DNA of 64,000 nucleotides from Flavobacterium sp. LC2016-23 (GTDB taxonomy: Bacteria > Bacteroidota > Bacteroidia > Flavobacteriales > Flavobacteriaceae): contig NZ_WKKE01000015.1 in the NCBI RefSeq assembly GCF_009674775.1, positions 104,794-168,793 on the forward strand. Direction: 5' to 3'. The stretch's first letter is position 1; each line of letters opens with the position of its first letter. This document shows, in pieces, positions 28,136 to 37,500 of the stretch. A program made the translations under genes and the position numbers. The notes below the pieces were generated by a model. That model had not been told where the DNA came from, made no database searches, and saw only the letters and a list, made by a program, of their open reading frames with translations.

Positions 28136-29719
28136 ATGAAACTAAATAATAAAATAACAAAAGCGGCTATTTGCATGGCATTATTTGCGGCAGTAGGTTG
28201 TACAAGTAATTTTGACGAAATTAATACCAATCCAAATGGTATTACACCAGAATTACGTGAACAAGATTTTAACCATATTAAAGGAGGTTTTTCTCCTATG
28301 TTTAATAATATACAAGTATTAACCCCAGAGTGGGTATATCAACTGCAACAAGGGTTGAATTGTGATATTTGGTCTGGGTATATGGCAACTCCGACAGGTT
28401 TTGCCGGTGGTATAAACAATACTACATATTCATTAGTAGATGGATGGAATGGATTTATTTGGGATTATGCGTATCCAAACGTTATGTTTAATGCCTATGA
28501 TATTGCAAATAAATCTAAAGGAAAATATGATCAGTTTTATGCATTATCTTTAATATTAAAAGTCGAAGGAATGCATAGACTGACTGATACTTTTGGTCCG
28601 ATTATTTATTCTAAATTCGGTACCTCAGATGCCACTATCGGTTATGATTCACAAGAAGAAGTATACAATCAAATGTTTGCTGAATTAGACATTGCCGTAG
28701 CTGAATTGACAAAAAGAGTAGATGCTGGCGAAGCATCAACATTTGTTACAACAGATTTATCAGCATATAAAGGAGATTATAAGGCTTGGGTAAAATTTGC
28801 AAATACTTTACGTTTAAGATTAGCTATGCGAATTGTAAAAGTAAAACCTGCATTGGCAAAAACAGAAGCCGAAAAAGCTGTTGCTCAAAAATTTGGAGTA
28901 TTTACAACAAATGCTGATTTATTTAAAGTTGTATCACCTGTTTATACAAATCCAATTGCTACAATTAGCGGTTCTTGGCTTGATATTAGGATGTCAGCGG
29001 ATATGGAGTCAATTATGGGAGGATATGAAGATCCAAGATTAGCTATATTTTTTGATACTTCAACTCAATTTCCCGGCCAATTTAAAGGAGTTCGTACCGG
29101 TATTGATATTGCTGCAAAATCAGATCATCAGGCTTTTTCAGGAATTGGATCTGTTGTCAGATCTAAAGAAATTGTATTAATGACTACTGCTGAAGCTTAT
29201 TTTTTAAGAGCTGAAGGTGCATTAAGAGGATGGAATATGGGTGAGGATGCTGAATCATTATACAAAAAAGGTATTACTGCTTCTTTCGAACAACGAGGTG
29301 CTTCCGGAGCTGCTGCTTATATTGCTGATAATGTAAAATTACCAAAGGCATACGTAGACCCTAATTTCCCAGTTAATAATGCTGCTCCTGTAAACAATGT
29401 TACTGTAGCCTGGGATCCAGCTGCCACTAACGAAATTAAATTGCAAAAAATTATTACTCAAAAATGGATTGCTGGTTTCCCTGAAGGACAAGAAGCCTGG
29501 TCCGATTACAGAAGAACCGGGTATCCTAAACTTTTCCCGGTAATCAAAAATTACAGTGGTAATACAATCACAACTGAATTTGGTGTAAGAAGAATTAATT
29601 TTGTTCAGTCTGAAAAATCAACTAATTCAGGTGGTGTTGCAACTGGAATAGCAAAGCTTAACGGGCCTGATACGGGAGGTACAAGACTTTGGTGGGATAC
29701 TACAGCTCCAAATTTCTAA
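28136..29719 (+). CDS. SusD-like lipoprotein 2 (chitin locus)
   Basis: The 527-residue protein begins with a lipoprotein signal (AAVGC) and NFDEINTNPNG, typical of the SusD/RagB family, and ends with WSDYRRTGYPKLFPV and WWDTTAPNF. It pairs with SusC 2. Most of the gene shares the low GC of the SusC 2 barrel; the last 250 bases return to the usual composition. Confidence 0.92.
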   Translation: MKLNNKITKAAICMALFAAVGCTSNFDEINTNPNGITPELREQDFNHIKGGFSPMFNNIQVLTPEWVYQLQQGLNCDIWSGYMATPTGFAGGINNTTYSLVDGWNGFIWDYAYPNVMFNAYDIANKSKGKYDQFYALSLILKVEGMHRLTDTFGPIIYSKFGTSDATIGYDSQEEVYNQMFAELDIAVAELTKRVDAGEASTFVTTDLSAYKGDYKAWVKFANTLRLRLAMRIVKVKPALAKTEAEKAVAQKFGVFTTNADLFKVVSPVYTNPIATISGSWLDIRMSADMESIMGGYEDPRLAIFFDTSTQFPGQFKGVRTGIDIAAKSDHQAFSGIGSVVRSKEIVLMTTAEAYFLRAEGALRGWNMGEDAESLYKKGITASFEQRGASGAAAYIADNVKLPKAYVDPNFPVNNAAPVNNVTVAWDPAATNEIKLQKIITQKWIAGFPEGQEAWSDYRRTGYPKLFPVIKNYSGNTITTEFGVRRINFVQSEKSTNSGGVATGIAKLNGPDTGGTRLWWDTTAPNF

Positions 29720-29832
29720 AAAATAATATCAAAAGTTAAAGAATATAAGTTTGGTTAGTAAATGGTATAGGTAATGAAAGTTACTTATACCATTTCATAA
29801 ACCAAAAGGGTAATTACTATAAAAAGAAAAAA

Positions 29833-31770
29833 ATGAAAAGTGCTTTAGAAATTAAACCTGATATCAGCTATAAAAGTGCGGGGAAATTTGAAGAAACCAG
29901 ATTTGAAAAAATCCATAATGAAATCTTCAAAAATTCAGCGGAAGCTTCCCTAATTGTAGCACATGAAATCGCTCAGTTAATCCGATCTAAACAAGAGAAA
30001 GGCAAATCTTGCGTATTAGGTTTAGCAACAGGTTCTTCTCCTATAAAAGTATATGAGGAACTGGTTAGAATGCACAGAGAAGAAGGCCTGAGTTTTAGCA
30101 ACGTGATCACTTTTAATCTGGATGAATATTATCCGATGACAAAAGAGAACAATCAGAGCTACCACTATTTCATGCACCAGCATCTTTTTAATCACATTGA
30201 TATTAAACCTGAAAATGTTAATATTCCCGATGGTACCATTGCAATTGAAGAATTGAATCAGTATTGTATCGATTACGAAATGAATATTAAAAGCGCAGGT
30301 GGTCTTGATTTTCAATTATTAGGTATCGGACGTACAGGTCACGTAGGGTTCAACGAGCCGGGATCGCACATTAACTCCGGAACACGCATCATAACACTGG
30401 ATCATATTACAAGAGTTGATGCCTCTTCCGATTTTAATGGGATAGATAACGTTCCTAAAAGGGCGATCACCATGGGAGTTTCTACGATCATGAGATCAAA
30501 AAGAATTGTATTAATGGCCTGGGGGCAAAACAAAGCCGATATCATCAAAAGAACCGTTCAGGGTGATATTAGTTCTGAAGTTCCTGCCACTTTTTTACAA
30601 AACCATCCCAATGCCACTTTCGTATTGGATCAGTCTGCAGCAGTAGAATTAACCCGTTTTAAAACACCGTGGTTAGTGGGAGAATGTATCTGGACACAAG
30701 AATTAAAAAGCAAAGCAATTGTTTGGTTATGCCAAAAAACGAAACAATCTATTTTAAAATTAACAGACCGCGATTATAACAATAACGGGATGTCAGATCT
30801 TTTGGCACAAGAAGGTTCTGCTTATGATTTGAATATTAATATGTTCAACGTTTTGCAGCACACCATTACCGGATGGCCAGGCGGAAAACCAAATACCGAC
30901 GATTCACATCGTCCGGAAAGAGCCAATCCGGCCAAAAAAAGAGTAATTCTTTTTAGTCCACACCCGGATGATGACGTAATTTCGATGGGAGGAACTTTTT
31001 CAAAATTGATAAAACAAGGGCATGATGTACACGTCGTATATCAAACCTCCGGAAATATAGCCGTTACAGACGACGAAGCATTAAAATTTGCTGAGGTCTG
31101 CAGCGATTTTGTTGGCCCTGATGCCACGAAAATAAATTTTAAATCGGTTATTGAATTTTTAAACAACAAATCAGAGAATCAGATTGATTCTTTGGAAGTT
31201 CGAAAATTAAAAGGACTGATCAGAAGAAGAGAGTCGTATGCCGCTACCAGGTACATTGGCTTAAAAGATGAAAATACACACTTTTTAGACCTGCCTTTTT
31301 ACGAAACCGGACAAGTTAAAAAGAATCCGTTAGGGCCTGAAGATATTGCTATTGTAAAAGATATTATTGCCAGAATAAAACCACATCAGGTATTTGCCGC
31401 AGGCGATCTTGCTGATCCGCACGGAACACATGAAGTCTGCCTGAATGCGATCTTTGCAGCAATGAAGCAATTGAAAACGGAGAAATACATGGACGATTGC
31501 TGGTTATGGCTGTACAGAGGAGCCTGGCACGAATGGGACATTCACGAAATTGATATGGCTGTTCCGCTTTCTCCATCAGAAGTATTATTGAAACGTCACG
31601 CGATTTTATACCACCAGTCCCAAAAAGACAGAGTAATGTTTCAGGGAAATGACTCCAGGGAATTTTGGGTGAGGGCAGAAGACCGAAACAAAAATACAGC
31701 CATCTTATACGATGAATTAGGTTTGGCTGAATATGAAGCAATTGAAGCCTTTAAACGTTTTGATTATTAG
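29833..31770 (+). CDS. nagB: Glucosamine-6-phosphate deaminase fused to PIG-L deacetylase domain
   Basis: The 645-residue cytosolic protein has two domains. The NagB part (about 20-310) has LATGSSP (64-70), FNLDEY (Asp97) and GIGRTGHVGFNEP. His170 and Glu175 match E. coli His143 and Glu148, but Thr168 stands at the place of Asp141. The C-terminal PIG-L/LmbE part (about 365-645) has the zinc motif HPDDD (His377, Asp379-380) and DPHGTHEV. It might deacetylate and deaminate amino sugar phosphates. This long form is common in Bacteroidota. It lies within the chitin locus. Confidence 0.88.
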   Translation: MKSALEIKPDISYKSAGKFEETRFEKIHNEIFKNSAEASLIVAHEIAQLIRSKQEKGKSCVLGLATGSSPIKVYEELVRMHREEGLSFSNVITFNLDEYYPMTKENNQSYHYFMHQHLFNHIDIKPENVNIPDGTIAIEELNQYCIDYEMNIKSAGGLDFQLLGIGRTGHVGFNEPGSHINSGTRIITLDHITRVDASSDFNGIDNVPKRAITMGVSTIMRSKRIVLMAWGQNKADIIKRTVQGDISSEVPATFLQNHPNATFVLDQSAAVELTRFKTPWLVGECIWTQELKSKAIVWLCQKTKQSILKLTDRDYNNNGMSDLLAQEGSAYDLNINMFNVLQHTITGWPGGKPNTDDSHRPERANPAKKRVILFSPHPDDDVISMGGTFSKLIKQGHDVHVVYQTSGNIAVTDDEALKFAEVCSDFVGPDATKINFKSVIEFLNNKSENQIDSLEVRKLKGLIRRRESYAATRYIGLKDENTHFLDLPFYETGQVKKNPLGPEDIAIVKDIIARIKPHQVFAAGDLADPHGTHEVCLNAIFAAMKQLKTEKYMDDCWLWLYRGAWHEWDIHEIDMAVPLSPSEVLLKRHAILYHQSQKDRVMFQGNDSREFWVRAEDRNKNTAILYDELGLAEYEAIEAFKRFDY

Positions 31771-31787
31771 AAGTTGTTTTTAAAACC

Positions 31788-31860
31788 GATTCGGGTGAGA
31801 GCGAATCAAATTACAAAAATCAGATGGATCTCATAGGAAAGTGAGGTTCGGCAGAGATCC
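31788..31860 (+). other. Two hairpins between the deaminase and GH20 genes
   Basis: GATTCG (31788-31793) pairs with CGAATC (31802-31807). GGATCTC (31826-31832) pairs with GAGATCC (31854-31860). Neither is followed by a T-run, so they look like mRNA processing or stability elements, not terminators. Confidence 0.4.
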
Positions 31861-31929
31861 TTCTGAGTTTTGTTTCTTTTATCTATTTATTAAAGTTGTC
31901 TGCGGATAACATCTTTCAAAAACATTACA

Positions 31930-33996
31930 ATGAAATATTTATTAGTCCTACTATTCGCGGGTTTCACCTCTGGCGCACAAATTCAGAAAGAGCAGCTCAA
32001 CCTCATGCCCTGGCCCCAGAGTATTGTAGTAAATGACGGTAGTTTTACCTTAACCAAAAACTTTAAAGTAAACATTACCGGAAATCCAAATCCAAGAATC
32101 TTTGGCGGTGTAACACGTTTTTTACGTCGCTTAGATGGTAGAACCGGTATTTTTTTCGAACAGGGTTTTATTGCAAAATTAAATGAAGTGCCAACAGCTG
32201 AATTACAAATCAACTGTACGAAAAGCGGTAAAATTGCCTTATATGAAGATGAAAGTTATCATTTAGACATCAGTCAGAACAAAATTACACTAAACGCAAC
32301 CAGCGATTTAGGCGCGCTGCATGGCCTTGAAACGTTATTGCAGCTGCTGCAGAATAATAGTGCCTCATTTTATTTCCCGGCTTCCCAAATATCAGATTTT
32401 CCAAGATTTACGTGGAGAGGCCTGATGATCGATGCGGCAAGGCATTTCCAGCCGGTTGACGTAATCAAAAGAAATATTGATGCACTGGCAGCGATGAAAA
32501 TGAATGTATTCCACTGGCATTTAGTAGACGATCAGGGATGGAGAATTGAAATGAAAAAACATCCAAAACTTATAGAACTGGCTTCGGATGGATTGTATTA
32601 CACACAAGAGGAAATTAAAAATATCGTAAAATACGCTGATGAGCGCGGTATTTTAATAGTTCCGGAAATAGATGTTCCGGGCCACGGATCAGCGATTTTA
32701 ACCGCTTATCCTGAAATTGGCAGTAAAGTGACTACGCTGACTGGAGGAACTTCAGAAAAAAATATTCAGGGAACCGCTATTGCGACCTATGGAATTGAAA
32801 GAAATGCGGGTATTTTTTCACCAACATTAGATCCTTCAAATCCTAAAACATATCAATTACTCAGTGAGTTTTTTGACGAAGTGTGCCCTCTATTTCCCGG
32901 GTCTTATTTTCATATCGGGGGAGATGAAAACGAAGGGAAAGATTGGGACGCGAATCCAAAAATTCAGGAGTTTAAAAAGAAAAATAAGTTAGCGACCAAC
33001 CACGAATTGCAAACGTATTTCACCATGCAGCTGGTGCCCATGCTTAAAAAACATGGCAAACAATTGATGGGATGGGAAGAAATTTTGACCAAAAACATGT
33101 CAAAAGAAGCCATCATACATTCCTGGAGAGGGCCAAATGAAGGCGTTATTGCCGGACAATCACTGGTAGATGCCGTAAAAAAAGGATACAAAACCGTTTT
33201 GTCAAACGGATATTATATCGATTTGATGTATCCGGTTGAAAGTCATTATCTCAATGATCCGATGCCAAAAGGAGCTGATTTATCTGCCGAGGAAAAAGCA
33301 AGGATTTTAGGAGGAGAAGCCACCATGTGGACTGAGCTTGCCACGCCAACAACCATAGATTCAAGAGTATGGCCGAGAACAGCCGCAATAGCCGAAAGAC
33401 TTTGGTCTGCCGAAACGGTTATCGATGTCGCAAACATGCGAAAACGTCTGGATGTAGTTTCTTTTAGATTAGAAGAACTCGGATTGACGCACATTCGCAA
33501 TAAAGCAGTTATCTTAAGAAACATAGCGAACAATCAGAGCATAAAATCACTGAGCGAATTTTCAAATGTTTGTGAACCCTTAAAAGGATATAAACGAAAT
33601 AAAGGCGGAACCGAATATCAAATGTATTCTCCGTTTACCCTTTTTGCAGATGCCTGCACTCCGGATGCGAAAGATGCTTTGGCTTTTGATGATGCAGTCA
33701 ATCAATATCTGGCCAATAAATCATCTGAAAATAAAGCAAAAGTAGCGGCATATTTAAACAAATGGATTGCTGTCAATAAAGGTTTAAATGAACTAAGTTC
33801 CAACGCGCCGTTAGTTCAGCCTATTTTACCTTTAGCTAAAAAGTTAAATGATGTATCAGAACAATTATTACTTGTTTTGGATAATAAGGCCACTTTAAAA
33901 GCAGATGACCTGAAAAAACTGGTAGAAGAATGCGACTCCAAAGATCATGCAGATGTGGAGTTGGCCGTTTACAAAAGTTTAAAAAAATTAATATAA
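31930..33996 (+). CDS. GH20 beta-N-acetylhexosaminidase
   Basis: The 688-residue enzyme has a signal peptide (ending near TSGAQ), a GH20b N-domain (LMPWPQSIVVNDG) and the GH20 barrel (RGLMIDAARHFQP; VFHWHLVDDQGWRIE). The catalytic pair is Asp332-Glu333 in HIGGDENEG. About 150 extra residues at the C-terminus are helical. It removes GlcNAc from the non-reducing end of chito-oligomers, probably in the periplasm, since no lipobox or T9SS tail is seen. It follows the deaminase after 159 bp. Confidence 0.92.
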   Translation: MKYLLVLLFAGFTSGAQIQKEQLNLMPWPQSIVVNDGSFTLTKNFKVNITGNPNPRIFGGVTRFLRRLDGRTGIFFEQGFIAKLNEVPTAELQINCTKSGKIALYEDESYHLDISQNKITLNATSDLGALHGLETLLQLLQNNSASFYFPASQISDFPRFTWRGLMIDAARHFQPVDVIKRNIDALAAMKMNVFHWHLVDDQGWRIEMKKHPKLIELASDGLYYTQEEIKNIVKYADERGILIVPEIDVPGHGSAILTAYPEIGSKVTTLTGGTSEKNIQGTAIATYGIERNAGIFSPTLDPSNPKTYQLLSEFFDEVCPLFPGSYFHIGGDENEGKDWDANPKIQEFKKKNKLATNHELQTYFTMQLVPMLKKHGKQLMGWEEILTKNMSKEAIIHSWRGPNEGVIAGQSLVDAVKKGYKTVLSNGYYIDLMYPVESHYLNDPMPKGADLSAEEKARILGGEATMWTELATPTTIDSRVWPRTAAIAERLWSAETVIDVANMRKRLDVVSFRLEELGLTHIRNKAVILRNIANNQSIKSLSEFSNVCEPLKGYKRNKGGTEYQMYSPFTLFADACTPDAKDALAFDDAVNQYLANKSSENKAKVAAYLNKWIAVNKGLNELSSNAPLVQPILPLAKKLNDVSEQLLLVLDNKATLKADDLKKLVEECDSKDHADVELAVYKSLKKLI

Positions 33997-34508
33997 AAGT
34001 TTGGATTGAATTAGTAGTTAGTAAGTTTAAGTTACCAGATTGTTTAGTTATCTCTATCAGAATTTTTCTGGTAGAGATAATTATAGTAACGAATTTATAA
34101 CGTCTCTTTTAAACTTCAAAAATAAATTCAGAATCAATAATAAAATAACCACTAAAATATGTATTAACCTTTAAAAACCAAATAAGAGAATACCCAAAAA
34201 CATGACAATAAAGTAGAATTTTAGAAAGTAGAATTGCCCCCCAAATTTATCTTTTTTTTATTTATTACTAATTTTTTAAAAAAGAAGTATACATAAATAT
34301 CAATCAATACTATTTGCTAATGATTATGGTAGAATCAGTAATAGTAATATTTATTTATAGAAGTAAATCGAATTAATTTCCAATGATTGCAATGTTTTCT
34401 ATTTGCAGTCGATTGAATCCCGGTTATTGTTTTTTTACATGCTGAATTTCAGTGTGTAAGTGATTGTAATTGGAATATTTTTTTTCTATTAACCAATATT
34501 TATTAATT
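33997..34508 (+). promoter_or_regulatory. Intergenic region before the large chitinase
   Basis: The gap of 512 bp has no ORF that can be supported. A hairpin (arms 34048-34062 and 34066-34080, one G-T pair) near the left end could close the GH20 transcript, though no strong T-run follows. The word ATAGAAGTAAAT (34357-34368) and GTAGAATC near 34330 are shared with the region before susC 2. A separate promoter for the chitinase is likely here. Confidence 0.5.
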
Positions 34509-37500
34509 ATGAAACATTATTACAGATTGCTTTTATTGTTATTGTTTCCCTTACTTGCGTCAGCCCAACCAGCTCACGGTAAGAAAGTAGTGGGATATTA
34601 TGCGCAATGGTCTATTTATGCCCGGGATTTCAACGTTCCGAAAATTGATGGAAGTAAATTGACGCATTTGAATTATTCTTTTTATGGGACAACTTATGAT
34701 CCTGCCCATCCGGAGAATACAAAACTTCATTGTTTGGATACCTATGCCGACTTTGAGCATATGGAAGGCGGAATTCCGTGGGATGCTCCTGTAAAAGGGA
34801 ATTTTTATGACCTGAAAAAGTTAAAAGAAAAGTATCCGCATTTAAAAATTTTAATTTCTGTCGGAGGATGGACTAAAGGTCAGGATCTTTCTCCAATTGC
34901 CGCCAGTCCGGTAGCAAGAGCTGCTTTGGCCGCAGATATGGCAAACTTCATCGTCACTTATCCGTTTATTGACGGATTCGATATTGACTGGGAATATCCT
35001 CTTTCCGGAGGAACAGACGGTACTGAAGTGATCAACGGAGCACCAATTCCTCCACAAAAGTACAGCCCGGACGACAACAAAAATTTAGTGTATTTACTGA
35101 AAGCAATGCGTCAGGCAATGCCAAATAAATTGATCTCAATTGCAGCCGGAAACAATGTTAGAAAAGTGGCGCAGCAATATTTAGGCCCTTCTAACCGAGC
35201 ACAATACGGAATGACAGAAGACATTTCGACGTATTGTGATTACATTACTTATTTTGGCTATGATTTTGGTGGAAACTGGTATGATAAAACCTGCTACAAT
35301 GCACCATTATACGCCAGCGGAAACACCAATGATCCGCTTTACGGAGCAACTCAGTCCGAATCACTGGATGAATTGACGAATCAGTACTTAAATGTGGTTG
35401 GTTTTCCAGCCAATAAACTGATCATGGGATTGCCTTTTTACGGTAAAAAGTTTGATCATGTTGCCACGAACTCCACCAACGGATTATTCGTTTCAGCGCC
35501 AAGAGATATAGTTTCAGGCTGTACGAATCCGCAAAATCCAATCGGAACCTGGGATGGTCCGGCAGCCTGCGAGCGTTCCGGAAGCATCGAAATTTGCGAT
35601 TTAGTCGGAAATCCGGTGACCAATTCACATGCTTATTTAGATCCCACTACCATGCTGGTTACGCCAACGGCTGCAGCTGCAGGATGGGTACGTTATTTTG
35701 ACAATACCACCAAAGTGCCTTATTTATACAATGCCACTTTAAAACAGTTTATCAGCTATGAAGATAAACAATCAATGGATTTAAAAGTGCAGTATATCAA
35801 ATCAAGAAATCTTGCCGGAGGTATGGTTTGGGAATTATCTCAGGATACCAGAGGTGCTATACCGAACTCCTTATTAACTCAGGTAGATACGTCCTTTGGA
35901 AGCGTTGTTCCGGGAACAGTAAGTATTTCTGGTTCTGTGAAAAACGGAGCAAATTTAGTTTCGAATGTTACCGTTGAATTGCGTAATGCCAGTAATGTAG
36001 TATTGCAAACCGTAGTTTCTACAGGAGGTAATTTTACATTCAGCAACTTAACTTCAGGACAAAATTATATCCTTACGGCCTCAAAAGCGACTTATACTTT
36101 TACGCCTGTAACTTTGACAAACGTGACCGTTAATCAGACTGCTGTTGTCATCAACGGAAGCCAGCCTTTGTATACGGTTAGCGGAACGGTACTTAACGGA
36201 GCAACTCCGGTATCAGGTGTTACGGTAACAGCTACGTCAGGAGCTACCGTTTTAACGGCGGTTTCTAATGCAAGCGGAGTTTACAGTGTAGCAGGTTTAA
36301 CAGCCGGACTTAACTTTACGGTTACAGCTGCTAAAACAGGATTCTCCTATACGCCAACTTCAACCGTTTATACTGCAATTGATGCGAACAAAACGTTGAA
36401 TTTTGCTCAGGGAGCACCAGTGGTTTATTACACGGTAAGCGGAACTGTTTTGAACGGATCAACTCCGGTTTCCGGTGTAACAGTTACAGCAACTTCCACA
36501 GCCGGAACTTTTACGGCAACTTCAAATTCAAGCGGGGTTTATTCGATTGCTAATTTACCGTCAGGCGGAAATTATACCGTAACGGCAGCTTTGGCAGGAC
36601 AAACGTATACTCCGGCTTCAACAGTTTATACCAATTTAACGGCTAACAAAACATTAAACTTCTCTCAGGATGTTATTGTAGTTCCTTCTAATAAAATTAG
36701 CGGAACAGTTAAAAACGGATCAACTCCGGTTGCCGGTGCAAAAGTAGAAATCGTTTTACCGTGGACAGACAATACACACAACTGGAAAAGTGTTATTGCG
36801 ATAACAGATGCACAAGGAAAATACAGTTTTGATAATTCGGTTGTAGCAGGTTATACCACTGTTACAAGTTTAAAATTAAACAGTTGGGAAAACGGAGAAA
36901 CAGCTTATTTTCCAAATAATCTGGCCAACTTTGCTGTTCCGGCAAACCCGACAGTTTACAATTTTAATACAAGTTCTACCGCAAAATCAGCCTTGGCTGC
37001 CGTTGTAAATTTAATCAGTGGATCGGTTAAAAACGGAACAACTCCGGTTGCTGGTGCAAAAGTAGAAATCGTTTTACCGTGGACAGACAATACACATAAC
37101 TGGAAAAGTGTTTTGGCCACAACAGATGCATCAGGAAATTATACTTTCGATAATTCAGTTGTAGCAGGCTATACACAAATTTTAAGTTTGAAATTGAATT
37201 CATGGGAGAATGGTGAAGTGACGTATTACCCAAATAACTTAACCAATTTTGCAGTTCCAACAACTCCAACGGTTTATAATTTTAACAGACAGGCGGTGGT
37301 TGCGACTAAGCCAGTGGTTACTATTACAGCACCAACAGCTTCGGCGATTGCTATAAATTTAGGATCAGCAATTAATTTTGTTGCAAGTGTTGGATTAAGT
37401 GCTGCTGATGCCACTACAATCTCCTCTGTTGTATTTAGTTTAGATGGGCAAAGCCTGAGTGCTACCAATTCTTCCGGAACTTATACAGCAATTTGGACAC

